From NCBI RefSeq assembly GCF_025766255.1, contig NW_026516686.1, forward strand, positions 62,001-126,000: a DNA stretch of 64,000 nucleotides. Reading direction: 5' to 3'. This document shows positions 23,353 through 35,847 of this stretch, piece after piece. The first letter of the stretch is position 1, and every line of letters starts with the position of its first letter. A program made the translations under genes and the position numbers. The notes beneath the pieces were generated by a model. The model was not told the DNA's origin and ran no database searches. It saw nothing but the letters and a program-made list of their open reading frames with translations. The stretch is from Zychaea mexicana. Lineage: Eukaryota > Mucoromycota > Mucoromycetes > Mucorales > Lichtheimiaceae.

Positions 23353-24920
23353 CTCTCTATATACCCTCAATACAATTTTCGTTGCTTTTCACTATGTACA
23401 TTCTCTATTCTATGTTATTCATATGCAAAAATCTCTTTTACTTCAGTCACTCAAAATACCGTTCATCTTCTCATCGACACACATCCCTCGCATACCCTTA
23501 GTTTTGAATCAAAGTTATCAATACATTTCTTCTTTTTTTTTTACCGTACTAGTAATCGATACATTGCGTTAAACTGTAACACCCCTGGTTAGCGAATATC
23601 ACAGATATGTGGATGTTTAATGGTAGCTACATGTACGATTTACATATAGTGATTATTACTTGTGTGAATTTAAGGCGCACATGAAGATATCGTACGCTTC
23701 AGGATGATGACTAATTCCGCAGTTCTGCTACTTTATAATTTGTTTAAATCCAAGAGAGAAAGGCAGCTTATTAGGCGGACAAAAACAATGACGCATGAAT
23801 GGCGATCACCATAAACGAAGGGCACACAGCTTATTGGTGAGGGTCAGTCCGTTGGACGAGCTTGCTTCTTGCTGGGTTTGCTGATCATATCTTGTTATCA
23901 CCTAGGGGCTAGTATTCTCAACTTACTGGCATATTTGAGCTACCAAGCAGCGGTATGCTTATATCAAATGACCAATGTCTGCACCTCATACCTAAAGTCA
24001 AGCATAAACACAATTGCGTGAGCCTCCTCTCCTCGAATCAGGGGGGTGTGGAAATAATGTCAGCATTATATCAAGTTCTGTATACTCGCATACTCCATGT
24101 GCGTATACTGTAGTGCGCACTGTGCCCGACCTCTTATTAGCTCGCCCTTTTTTCGATTATAAGGTACTGCTGCGCAGAATATTAAGCTACAGTCCTCAAT
24201 TCCCGGTCCATTCTTCGTTAGCCGATGTCCTCTCTTGTTGAAACATCGAACAAGGAGGAATCACCTCCTGTACCTGCAGGTGTTCAAAACATTCCTGGTA
24301 TAAATGTAGCAAAAGAGGGATTTATTGAGCTAGTATTTATATAACTAGTAGTGATGTATAACTGCAACTATTAAATTAGTTGCAACAACAGCAGACTGTC
24401 ATCATATAGCATTTTTATGCGTGTTATTTTTAACTCACTGTTTGCATAAAGAACATCGATCCCTCGCCTCAATCTAACGAACTGCAAAGTGACGGCTTGA
24501 CCATTTTATCCTAAAATCTGTATTTATAATGACAATTATGGCTCGTAATGTGGAAGTACTACATTCGAAGAATAGTAATTATTCACAGAAAGTAAGCTTA
24601 TATTATGGCTATTCACGATAGAAATGCATCATAAAGTCTCCCACCAAAAATATATCGAGCAACACAACAATTCCATTTTTGCTATCTATCTATCGACGGA
24701 GTAGCTAGTTGTTATTACGTGCAAGTATTTTTTTCTGGAACAATAGGCCTACTAGCTACGATCGCCCAAACGCGTGATACCCGTGTTGGCCAGATACTGA
24801 AGATTAGCTGCATAAATCACCGCGCGTGTAGCGCGCGCGCGTCTCAATTTCCTGCTTATTTCAAATATCACCTTTCTCTCTCTCGCTTTCTGTATAATTA
24901 TCCGCGCAGCAACTTTACGA
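23353..24920. other. Intergenic, no supported gene
   Basis: 1.6 kb with only short unconvincing frames (for example 24014-24241). A CGCGCGTGTAGCGCGCGCG patch lies near 24820-24840, just upstream of the next gene and probably in its promoter. Confidence 0.45.
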
Positions 24921-26670
24921 ATGTCAGACGTGGATCCAAATGAAGCATCAACTGTCCCTTACGACATTAACAGTCTGGGATCATTTTCCCTCTATGAAGA
25001 ATACGAAAAATCTCCTTCCAAAGAAGCCGATGAGCTCGATGCACGCGACGACGAGGGAGACGGCGAAAGCAGTATAGCCAACAGAGGCCAAGACAGTACT
25101 GCTAACGCTAATGACCACATCAATAGTAGTAGCAATAGCAACAACAACAACAACAACAACGAAGGCGACGATAATGCTGGCAGAAATGACAGCCCTGGCA
25201 GCATATCTAACAGTAATGAACAATTGATCACCAACAGTAATGAAACCAGCAACACAGTTACCTTGATTACAGAATCGTACCAAGGAAGTCAAGCGAGCTC
25301 TGTCGAAAGACAACACAATGAAGTTCTTGATGAACGCTACCATGAATCACAAGACTCGGTTGCACCGCCACCGACGAAAGTTCTTCGGCAAAAACGTAAC
25401 ATGATGATTAGCAGCTCTGCACCAGAAGCTTCTTATTCTTCTTCACCTGCGAAACGAACAAAGTATTCTCTGCCGAGGACAACGAGTGATATTACGGACG
25501 ATCCCGAGTTAAAAGCTCAGATAGTGGAAAAAAAAGACGAGGAGGGACGTGTGATAGGTAAAGCATCATAGAATGCAGGAAGCAAAGACTGAACCACTAC
25601 CAGATTGTGTGTACACATTATATTCGTTGATTACTTTCAAGTAAACACCTCGCTAACTGAAAAGACCAACCAATCTCTTCTTTATGCGTGTATATAAACA
25701 AAAGTGCAAAAGCCGCCCACCCGCCCAGTGACGTTTGCGGGAAATTTGAGGTCAACACTGAGAAGGCTTACACCTGCTGCTACTTCTGATCGCGAACGAC
25801 CGAGTGATATAAATATCGAAACAACAGACGCGAGGATTCTTATGCCACCACCAATTGCCGAGGAGACCCTCAGAAAGAGAATGCTTGCAACGTCATCCAG
25901 CAGCAGTATGGACAGCAATGTAGCATCAGGTAGCTCTAACTCAATATCTGGAAAAAACCACGATCGTGGCGGCTCTCATTTAGCCGCTGCTCCTGGATCG
26001 CCCACACCAATACATATATCCCAAAGCCAAGTGGATGCATGTATTGCTCTTATGCCGGATCTGGCGCCGTTTCGACGACCCAGCTCTAGTAATAACAATG
26101 AAGAATACCCAACTTCAGACCCTGAGAACGACGCTTTTTTTGAAGCGAATTGGCTCCGTCAAAGTAATCGTGATAAAACAGAAGGAGAGGACGAGGAACA
26201 ACAGTTAGAGGGCAGCAGGGAAGATATTTCAGGATCGAATCGAGAGGCAGAGGAACAACAGGTAGAGCCGTAAGATAAAGAAAGCAGTGAGATTTGCGAG
26301 TTGGCAAGGATAAAAGTGTAAAGTTTCCGAATGTCCCTTTTGACATTTATTTTTCTTCTCTGGTTGATAGACTGCTGACACTAATTCACCGATTCGTATA
26401 CCGACTGAAACGACGACAGCAGAGAAAAATGATGTACAAGCAGCAGAACAGCAAGAGATTGATGAAGGAGAGAATTCGAAGGGCGGTGGGTCAAAGAAGG
26501 GGAAGAAGAAAACAACGACCGCTGCTGCTAGTAGGCGGACGAGAACTCCAACAACTGGAGAGCAACAAAAACCATCAAAGTCAGCGTCAACCACACGTCG
26601 CATCACGCGCGCTGCCACACAGCGATCTAGCCCACAGCAATCAAAAAGATCGAAGGGAAAAGGTCGATAG
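24921..26670 (+). CDS. Disordered nuclear-type protein, paralogue A
   Basis: Three exons: 24921-25557, 25705-26261 and 26371-26670, giving 497 residues in frame (the last exon has no ATG of its own). The protein is almost wholly low-complexity. It has an acidic/Asn/Ser-rich N-terminal part with an asparagine run, a middle PVTFAGNLRSTLRR ... PIAEETLRKRM segment, and a Lys/Arg-rich C-terminus (KKGKKKTT, TTRRITRAATQRSS, KRSKGKGR) that looks like nuclear localisation or nucleic-acid binding. The start MSDVDPNEASTVPYDINSL matches the paralogue at 28529 (MSD...STLPYDPNSL), and exon layout is similar. It ends just where the paralogue continues into a BRCT-like domain. Function unknown. Confidence 0.7.
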
Positions 26671-27601
26671 AGAAATACTACCCTTTCCGTTTACCATTCT
26701 GCCAAGCGGCCAGTTGGTTCATCCTTCATGTGAATATATTACCTGCGCTTTTACTTTAATGAATATAATTACTAGACTAGCATCATCATTATCATCATCA
26801 TGACGATGGATACAAATGATTGGATACTAGGAAGTAATGGTGGAGCCAGTAGTTAGTAGTAAGTGTGTCATGGTGATCCAACTTGATAACGAATCCCTTT
26901 GAGTATCCACTAATTACCATCACTGTTGTTTCGCGTGATAATGAACATAATAATGATGACCTCCAAGAGTTTATGAAAAATTTTGTCACTGTGGTATTAG
27001 GCTAAATCGAGTAACAAGCCTTCGTGCCGAGTAAGTTGTATGTACGGTGACAAAATTAGCAACCTGTCAATCTCGAGCGTAAGAAAGAGAAACCAATCCA
27101 TTGAACATTAGCTCCCGTGAAGCTCGTGCTTCTCTACCGCGGGAATGACTCTAGATGCCAAGGAGGAAATGACGTTGACGTTTCGCATTGGCATGATATT
27201 CAATATGTAAGGCCTCAACAAGCGTTCCTTAAATAATAATGACGTTACGTTTAATCCAAAGAGGAGTACTCTGAATTTGGTATAATAATACGGAAGGTGA
27301 AAGAAGGCAAATCATCTTAGCGGCATGAATAGATGGTCGGAGCTGTGATGAGAAAATCCATCATTACCAGGAATTAACGTCATATTGACCCACGTATTAA
27401 AAAATTTCATCCAATAAGTCCTAAGCTACTAATAGTATAACCCTTGTAATCGATATGAAAAGGATGAAGTAATTTTCCCGCACAAGGCAAAAGAACTTAG
27501 CATCATAGACAGATAACACCGATTAAAAAGGATATAAAAAGGCGGTCGATCGAGCAAATTTGTAAATATTCATCAAGTCAAACAGTCTTATTTTTTGAAA
27601 G
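26671..27601. promoter_or_regulatory. Upstream region of the CsbD-like gene
   Basis: About 930 nt without coding. A good core promoter sits at the right end: GATATAAAAA at 27531-27540 (TATA box), 62 nt before the ATG. Nothing else is recognised. Confidence 0.5.
27533..27540 (+). promoter_or_regulatory. TATA box of the CsbD-like gene
   Basis: TATAAAAA, 62 nt upstream of the start codon. This strong consensus fits a highly or inducibly expressed gene. Confidence 0.6.
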
Positions 27602-28150
27602 ATGTCTTACAACCAAAACTCCAATAGCACTTCGAACGCTAACAACGCCGACTGGAAGTACTCTGGTGCCCAAGTGGACCCATACACCAATGAGCAAGCT
27701 TCCAACGCCACTGGATACACCGGGTCCACTAACGAGCCAAGCACTCAATCGTCCCGTCAAGACCAATCTACCTATGGTCAAGCCGGCCGCCAACCGGGTT
27801 ACAACACACGCGGTTCTGGTAATTCGGGCGCTTATGAGACTACCCAGTCTGCCGGTTATGGATCGTCGAATCAGCCTTCTACTACTGGATATTCGCAACC
27901 GCAACAACAATCTGGTCGCCAGCAAGGCTATGGTTCGCAGCAGAACACTTCTGGCACCCAATCCTATGGTTCGTCTGCTCAAGGACACCAGTATAGTTCC
28001 TCTGACAATGCCTCGGGTAATCCTTCGTTTGGCGATAAGGTGAAGGGCACTTTTGAGAAGATGGGCGGTCAGATTAAGGGTGATCCCACCCAGGTCGCTC
28101 AAGGCGAGGCCCGTGCCAGGGGATTCGATCCAAACACCAACTTGCACTAA
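27602..28150 (+). CDS. Gln/Ser/Gly-rich stress-type protein with CsbD-like tail
   Basis: Single exon, 182 residues. Residues 1-140 are intrinsically disordered and rich in Gln, Ser, Gly, Asn and Tyr, with YGSS / GYGS / GRQQGYG-type repeats. The last about 40 residues (GDKVKGTFEKMGGQIKGDPT, then QVAQGEARARG) form an amphipathic KGxxEKxGGxIKGxP pattern, like the CsbD-like helix found in bacterial and fungal stress proteins. Such proteins are usually small, soluble and induced by stress or stationary phase; that role is inferred. The strong TATA box and lack of introns fit. It lies between the two paralogues A and B in the same orientation. Confidence 0.75.
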   Translation: MSYNQNSNSTSNANNADWKYSGAQVDPYTNEQASNATGYTGSTNEPSTQSSRQDQSTYGQAGRQPGYNTRGSGNSGAYETTQSAGYGSSNQPSTTGYSQPQQQSGRQQGYGSQQNTSGTQSYGSSAQGHQYSSSDNASGNPSFGDKVKGTFEKMGGQIKGDPTQVAQGEARARGFDPNTNLH

Positions 28151-28528
28151 ATAGTACAAAGTACCTCACTCTTTTTTTATTACCTCCAGTATCCCTTCTA
28201 CACACAGATGTAAATAGCTTTTCCCTCTCGTTTCCCATGCTGTGCTACAGTAAGGAGATTCCAAACACTCTCAAGTCAGTAATATATATAAAATATTGTG
28301 AAAAACATTAAAATGTTTCGCGTAAACATGACGGATTAGCATTTTTGTAATTGTTGTTATAAGCATATTGGAAAAATAGATATCAGTGTTTACGCAGTGT
28401 ACATTCCGCTGAACGCCCAAAAAGGAAATAACCAGCGCGTTTATGATTTTCTTCGCTTCACCCCGTTACTGCTCTTCTTCTTAGATATTGACATTTTCAA
28501 TCCGTCACTGATTTTTTCCCGTGACAGA
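28151..28528. other. Intergenic spacer
   Basis: 378 nt holding the 3' end of the CsbD-like gene and the promoter of paralogue B. No distinct element was seen. Confidence 0.4.
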
Positions 28529-31340
28529 ATGTCGGACCCAGCAAGTCAAGCAAGCACATTGCCTTACGATCCGAACAGTTTGTCTTCCACCATCCCCTCC
28601 TCAGGCCCAACGGACATCACGTCGGGATCATCAGTTCTTAATGACGCAACTGAGGGTAACCATGGAGAAGCAGCAGCAGCGCCGCAGCAAGTAGCGTTCA
28701 GCGAAAATGACAGCGACAATAACACCAACACCAACAACAGAGATTCATCGCGAAACACTTTCTCCGAAGAGAGTAGTAATGCCATTGGCACCGATCGAGA
28801 AAACACTGATGAATCAAGTTCCCAGGATTCAAGATCACCAATACCCGCGTACAAGAAGTTCTGGTCAGGCCAGACCGTCAATGTGGCCTCTAGAATATAT
28901 GAAGGGGCGGATAAACCCGAGCTCTTTCGACAACATATATGGAAATCTCTCTCTTACAACGACGGTGGGGACGAGAATTCAAACCAACCTGTAAAGCGCA
29001 GTAAGAGCCACCAAATACCACCCATCACTGTAGCACCACCTGCAAATAAAAAGTTTAAATCGGACTCCACCGGCGTCAACGACAAATGCTACACTACCCC
29101 ATTCAACCAGCTTTTGACATTGGGATATGTCGTTTCTAGCAAAATGATTGATGGAAGTAAGTTGGCTAAAGAAAATATTGTTTAGGAACATCTGCCCAAA
29201 AAACCCTTCTGCCAACTTTTATACAATCGTGACGCTATGTATTAATCTGATGTTGTGTTGTTATATTAGAAAAAACCTTAGAATTAGAGGAACTACCATC
29301 AAACGGACCCGTATACCCTTCAACACTTAGCTTTACTGCCAGAAAGCTGAAAGCAGACCCTTCTGGGGATGGCGACGTTCTGTTCGACATAGCACGACCT
29401 TCCACCGAAGATCAAATAAAAACAAGAATGGCCCAACACTTAAACACGTCCACCACAAATCAAACAAAAAATAGAATAACACAACACTCAGACACACCCA
29501 CCGAGCCCACCGAGTCCTCAGGTTCATCAACAAACAGCATTTCACCGGAGTCGCGGAGAAATCAAGAGTTACAACAGGCCTCGAGAGAGCGCGAAAATTT
29601 ATCACAATCTCCCTTGAGATATTTTGCTGACGAATCACCAAGCCGTCGATACCACCGTGGCCTTGTACCAGGCTCGCAATCTTCTTGGGATTTCGCCTTG
29701 TCTTCACAAGACCATGCGCCTCGCCCTCAGGCGGAAGAGCACGCAAGGTCTTCAGAAACAAGCAGAAACTGGATTGCTCCACCCGGCGGCTTCCCTCGCC
29801 GACCCAATTCCCCACAAGAGGGCGAGAACCTCTACTATCCAAGCTCGGTAAATGGTGAAAGTGATGCAGAAGACGATACAGGAGAAGGCGATGCACTTGT
29901 AAGTTCTCAGAAGATCCATAGGGGGGAAGCAGAACGAAACTAGAAAATATGGCTCGACGTGTTATTGAACGTGTTTAAAAGAAAAGAAGTCACTGAATAA
30001 GTATTATATTATTGTATAGGGCTCTGACGAAGAGGGGGATAACAACAGTTTCATTGTAAGAGGACAGAAGAACAGTTATTCTGTGATAAAAAGTGATTGT
30101 TGGATGTAATATTCGAGTTTGACTTTAAAATATTATGCTGTAGTTTTGCTCGCAGGATAATGACGATGAAGAATGTCAGCTATCCCCAGAACCACCAGAG
30201 CACAATGTACAGGAAGAGCAGCAACAGCCAGCAATGATACCTCAAGCACCACAAGAACAACGTCAAAGCCAAGTCGATGATGAAGGACAGCAGCCACATA
30301 GAAAGCTAAGAGCAAAGAGAGCACAAGCGAAACCAGCAGTTGGTCAACCGCTCCGTCGATCATCGCGCAACCGCTCGTCAAAACCACAAAGGTCAGTTCA
30401 GGAGCTATTGCTGATTATGTTGATCCATCCACTGATTTCGCATGCTTGGTAAATGATCCTGATATTTGTATATACAGTGGCAGTGATTATAGGATATGTT
30501 TCAGTAACACCATAGATCCCACTTTGGTAAGTGATAATCGTGACAGTTATAAGGGCAGTGGAATGTATGTGTGTGTCTGTGGAAGGAAGCTTTTGGTAGA
30601 TGGAGTACACGTTGTCTCCACCTGAGAACTGTGGCCCCAGTCAAAGCACTCAATTTTTGCACTCGTCATTTGTTTTTTTATTTTTATCTAGAGTAAAAAG
30701 ATCATGAGATTCTTTGAACAAACAGGCAGGGCTACGCTAGACAAGGCCGATTGTACGGTTTTTGTGGTACCAAATGAAGAGAAGCGCACTGCTAGCTCTT
30801 ATTGTATGCAGTTCTCTGGAAAGGACGTTATTGATTTGAAAGCCGCGGAAGAATTTACCAAGCCGCAAGCATTCATAAGTAAGTCATTCATCACTGGAAG
30901 AAATAGGTTCTTTAATGCATCTATCATTCATTATTGCATTCCATTACATAACTTTTTTAGGCTACAAGGCTAGATACGCGGTGAATGACCGAGACGCGAT
31001 CAAGTCAATGAAAGAACAGCGTATCTACTTTAGTCGAAAGTTTGGGTTCACGTCTGGAGACCTTGAAATAATCCAAAAGGGTCCTTTGGGTAGCTGCGAG
31101 GTACAACTGAAGAGAGCAAATGTGAATTTATTACTAGGGTAATTGATCTAATTTATTAAAAAAATATAGATTGTGAAAGATCCTTTATCTGTGGATGAGG
31201 ATACTCTTGTGGTGATTCCGGATGAACAAAACCAAAGCAGTGAACACGGTGACAAAGATGAGCAAGGGGACGATGAACACTTTGATGATGGATGTAAAAT
31301 TGAACTCGCAGCAGATTTCATAGATCGTTTGAGCTGTTAG
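28529..31340 (+). CDS. Disordered protein with C-terminal BRCT-like domain, paralogue B
   Basis: Eight exons: 28529-29156, 29270-29898, 30020-30055, 30156-30391, 30478-30526, 30692-30878, 30961-31100 and 31170-31340, giving 691 residues with all phases consistent. Residues 1 to about 510 are disordered: Ser/Asn/Glu-rich, with acidic patches (SDEEGDNNSF, DNDDEE) and a basic RRSSRNRSSKPQ. About 511-605 read like a BRCT fold: strand YRICFSN, helix PTLSKKIMRFFEQTG, strand DCTVFVVP, helix KRTASSYCMQF, then VIDLKAAEEF and a YKARY end. BRCT modules bind phosphopeptides or partner BRCTs in DNA repair and chromatin proteins; function here is unknown. The tail is acidic. It shares its N-terminus with paralogue A. 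Confidence 0.75.
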
Positions 31341-32589
31341 GATATCTTTACCGCTTATATTGTACGTTTTATACAGATACATATATTTAAGAATCCATAT
31401 GTATAAAATTATTCTTCCGCATCGGAAGATGACGATAAAGAAAGGCTTATTCTGATGAAATATAAACCTCTTGAATATGTATGCTTGTACACTTACTGGC
31501 GATGATGAATGAGGCTTAGTATGTATTTGAAAGATGGCTGTTAGCTAAATAATGATATGGGATATATTATTGATCATGGGACTCTGGATGACTTGTTTGA
31601 GTGGATGTTGTGGTGGTGCCTGAAATGGCTCGCTGATCTTTTTCTGTCAAAGAACCCGCGCGCAGCATTATTTATAAAAAACAAGTGCCTATTTTTGGAA
31701 GAGACAAACTTCTACATGATCGTTCTGGACTAATACTGTAGCTTTTCGCAACATCCAACTACTCTAATAACGAGAAGCATCTATCTCTTGGTAACATCGA
31801 GTATTGTAGAAGCTTCCTGGTTCGTCGCTTGAAAAAAAACAAGCTAGATTCTTTTTACGAGTCTATCTTGGCTTTCCCGTTCCTGTTAGCCATGTGGACA
31901 AGGTCAGATCCTCTTTTTGTTAGACAGGCTCTTTCTTCATCGCGCACGCACAATTTACTTGTTTATCGCAAGCTTGATGTTGTTGTATTACTGCATTCCA
32001 TGCTTATTATGCACCATACGGAACGAGATCCGCGGTATTGGCATGGTGATGATTTTACTGATAACAAAAACATGAATGCGAATTTTAAATGACATGCTTC
32101 TGTGTTTTCGTTGCTGATATGTTAAGGGCCATCGAGATGCTATGATCCCCAACAAAAGGTCATGTCCTTTCTAGACTGGGTGCTTGGAAACAATAGCATG
32201 AAAAAAGAGATCATGCAGGGTTGTACAAAGCCAACTCGGATACACCTTTACCATTTCAAGGTCATGACGCAATTCGATTGGGTAACACGTTCGGAAGGGA
32301 AGAGTTATTTTTAATCGAGTAGATTTGGCAAGAGAGAAGAGGTAGGAGACGAACAAAAGGAATTCTTAAAGGCAGGTCTATAAATATGACGGGTAGAGTG
32401 GACTCACCAGGTCCCTTTTCTTTTCCGCCCTTCCCTGCTACCACAATAGCCAACCATCTTCTAGCCCCTACACACAATCAAACACCTCCCCCCTAAATAG
32501 CGCGTCGGCCGTCTCTCTTTTCTTTTACTTTCTTCTTTTTTTCTTTTACCACTTGTAGCAAAACAAAGAAAGCACACCCAGTTCAAAAG
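31341..32589. other. Intergenic, promoter of the kelch gene
   Basis: 1.25 kb without a supported gene (the 87-codon frame at 31829 is unconvincing). TATAAATA at 32379-32386 and a CT-rich leader (32500-32550) precede the kelch gene start. Confidence 0.45.
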
Positions 32590-35500
32590 ATGCTTCGACG
32601 ACGGCTGGTGGCATCATCACAGCCATCAATATCATCATCGTTATTAATCCTACTACTGCTATCCTTTTTTGTCGGATCCAGCCATGCTTACTTTAATGCA
32701 GCCAACCTACAAACGGTATTACCGTTCAAAAGCGTGATGGCATCTACACAGCGCAACAGCTCACTTGTCCTGTTTGGTGGCGAGAATGCGACGAATTCTT
32801 ATACCAACGACCTATTCCAGTTGACACAAACCTCGACCGGATTCACATGGACAGCGCTACCACAGAACAACACACCACCACCCAACTCCTTTGGACGCTC
32901 AGTCTACATTGACGGAAGTGACGCCATGATGCTTCTGGGCGGCATCACGCAAGATACCAATAACCAGCTCGTTCCGCTACAGATGTATCTTTACGATTTC
33001 GCTTCCGGAAACTGGCAACCCTGGGCCGGCAACAGTGTGAACACGTCGTCCAACGCATCGCTTGCTATTCCGCCGAACCGTAAAGAGTTTAGCGTATCCT
33101 TGGATAATCAAAACAGCCGCGTCTATGTCTATGGTGGCTCCGTCAACCAGACGATAGTATGGAACGATCTTTGGGTATTGGATTTGTCCACCATGGCCTA
33201 TTCGCAGCTTCCGAGTTCCGATGTTGCACGATACGGACATACGACGTCCTTGCTGAGGTACAATAGAGAATTTTTTTTGGGGGAGAGCCGGGCTGTTTCT
33301 TTCTTTTAAGTCTGCCAAGACGAACCACTTTTTTTTTTTAACGCAACTCTTCGTACTGCTATTTCTGATAGTAATGGTCAGCTTGTTGTCATTGGCGGTG
33401 TGATCGTCACAAGCACGGGTGACACGGGTCTAGCATCTATGGGACAGCTTTATATTTTCGATACTCGGACGTCAACCTGGTCGATGCAAAACACTACAGT
33501 TACAGGCGGTGGTCTCCTGCCTTCGACGCGATCGGCACACAACGCCGTTGTCGGTAAGTGACACAGAATGGAAAGCATTTCCTCCCCCGCCCCGTGTTGT
33601 GTTCCCTCTCCATTGTTAACACACATCTCTTTTTTTTCTAGGCGCGAATGATCAGATCGTTATATTTGGAGGCAAGTATGAACAAGAGCGGACGAGCTAC
33701 TGTTGTAAGAGAACTTTTTTCATTGACAAGCTTTTTTTGTTCTTTCTCTCTGTTTATGCAGGTGACAGCGGTGGAGATGAGCGCACGCGGCGGTATATCA
33801 ATGCGGTTGCCCTATTGGACACTGCATCTTGGACCTGGACCGTCCCAACCGCTCAGGGGATTCCACCATCCCGTCGCTCCTATGCAGCTGCTGCCATACT
33901 CGACGGCACTCACATGACCGTAGCATTTGGTAGGAGTTGTTCTAAAGTTGTTGTTGTTTTGTACGACCATAACAATCCTCGTCTCGGAAAACACTAAACA
34001 TTAATTTCAGGTGCATCTTTAAATATGCAATACAACGATATCAATGTGTTGTCACTCGACAGCGGCAAGTGGTTGCAGACTTTCGAGCCTGAAGAATCAG
34101 AAGAGAGTTCGGGCTTATCTGCTGGAGTGATTGCTGGTATCTGCATTGCAGCAGTTGTTCTGCTGTTGATTATACTTTTCCTTTTATGGCGTTTCCAGTC
34201 GTACGTACGTTGGCTGGTTACTCGACTCCATGGTGATATATGGCGACCAAGGTAACAAAAAAGAAAAAGAGGATTTAAAAAAACGATGCTAAATATAAGC
34301 CCCACACATGATCCTATTTTAGAGCTGGCGAACCGGTATGGGCCGAAACGACACGCATGTGCTGCAAAGTCTTACTATTGTTCGTATTTGTCGCGTGTCT
34401 CTTCTTTATCATTCGGCAAGCTATCACCAGTCCAAGCGTTATCCAGCGTATTGAAGAACCTGTTGCTCAAGTGGATGTGCCTGGTATGTCGAGTAGAGTC
34501 TTCTCTTGGTTATAAAAATAGCATATAACATTTTGATCCTGTTTCTATTTTCTGATACATTCACTCACGCCTTACTGCTACAAACTACAATCACCAAAAA
34601 AAAAAAAAACCTCAATAGATGTCCGATTTTGTTTCGAGGGTTATCCAAGCTTTCCCAGCCCAATGGATCCAAGAAATCCCGGTGTCGTATGCCAGACCGA
34701 CATTGGCTTTTCATGTTCAGAGTATGTGCAAGCCTTGAACATGAGCGTTTTTACACCTGTGTATGCTTCGGGTCTTGGTGCAGTCACATGCTTCCTATTC
34801 CGTGCGCCCAAGTATTTCCAAATGACCGCAACATCGGGTGCCAACAACGGCTCCCGTCTCCTGTTCTATCCATTCGGCGACCAATCTGTTACCTATGGCC
34901 GAGTGCATGTTTCGCTCTATCCAAAGGAAATGGACCCCAACGTCAAACTCTTTGGCATCCAAGACGATATACCTGTAGTCATGTCCGACATGGACGTCTT
35001 GAACTGGATGAACGGCGAGCGCAACGATATCCAAGTTTCCAACGTGTACGATCTGCAGCCAAACTCATATGGTGCCATCAGCTACGAACTCGTCGACCAT
35101 CAGTATTTGCAAGACGTGGGCTGGAACTATGTCGGCTTCTCGCCTATCACCAACTCGACGCCTGAAATTGAAACGAACTTCCGTCAAGAAGCACCGAATC
35201 CAAACTATACAGCGACACATCCGAGCTTGGGCCAAATGGTTATCTATCCATCCGGCTTTGTCCACGCGCGCGACCGTGAGGTGAAAATGTACACTTTACT
35301 CAATGCACTTGGCTTTGTCGGTGGTATCTTTGGCTTGTTGCTGGCATTACAGACCTGGTTGTTTGGCTATCGTCCCCGTTCCCCATGGGGCGTTGTTCAG
35401 CGTTGGTCGATCGGTGACATGAAGCGCTCGCTCTTGGAGGGACTCAGCAGCAACTTCCGTACAGCATCAGAGACGGGTATTCCTTTTATTCATCCAGTCC

Positions 35501-35847
35501 ATCGTCGGTTTAGCGTTTTGAACGCCGGCGACATCCATGAATCCGAAAGAGAACGGGTTTCAAGGGTCGAGGAACGTATGCAGATCTTGGAACTGTTGTT
35601 CAAGGCTTATTATGTGGATGACGAAGTGTTCCGGTCCTTGGATAATGCTAACCGTCGTGAAACCGGTATTGTGCCGACTTCGGATAGCGGTCCATTGTTC
35701 CCTCCGTCATTATTTGAAAAGGACGAGCCTAGCAGTAGCCGTGATAGTCAAGAAAGAGGATTCTCCTCCGGATTCCATCATCGAAGTGCCAGCACCACAA
35801 GTTCGGATGGTACTCCATCTTCTCGGCAGCCTCTCAATAATATTTGA
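32590..35847 (+). CDS. Kelch-repeat multi-pass membrane protein with large second ectodomain
   Basis: Seven exons: 32590-33257, 33372-33553, 33642-33671, 33762-33929, 34011-34251, 34323-34483 and 34619-35847, giving 892 residues in frame. Intron 3 uses a GC donor (GGAG|GCAAGT). Order: signal peptide (ILLLLSFFVGSSHA); about six kelch blades (VLFGGEN, MLLGGI, VYVYGGS, LVVIGGV, IVIFGGD); TM1 (VIAGICIAAVVLLLIILFLL); a short basic loop; TM2 (KVLLLFVFVACLFFIIRQAI); a Cys-containing ectodomain of about 220 residues (FCFEGYPSFP ... MVIYPSGFVH); TM3 (FVGGIFGLLLALQTWLFGY); and a cytosolic tail with a short coiled coil and Ser-rich end. It has many NxS/T sites. It is likely a cell-surface or endomembrane protein; ligand unknown. 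Confidence 0.85.
33672..33761 (+). other. GC-AG intron in the kelch gene
   Basis: Frame continuity (VIFG-G-DSGGDE) requires the exon to end GGAG, followed by GCAAGTATG, with acceptor TTTATGCAG. This is a 90-nt GC-AG intron. The +3 to +6 positions are a consensus donor (AAGT), as expected for GC donors. Confidence 0.8.

Noticed and set aside
27578..28159. 193-codon minus-strand open frame over the CsbD-like gene
   Set aside because: It is a Leu/Arg/Ser-rich shadow of the repetitive coding strand.
29333..29896. 187-codon minus-strand open frame
   Set aside because: It is a shadow of exon 2 of paralogue B, whose splice phases are consistent.
30385..30526. Apparent -1 frameshift in paralogue B before the BRCT-like domain
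   Set aside because: An 87-nt GTCAGT...TACAG intron (30392-30478 boundary) restores perfect phase into SGSDYRICFS.
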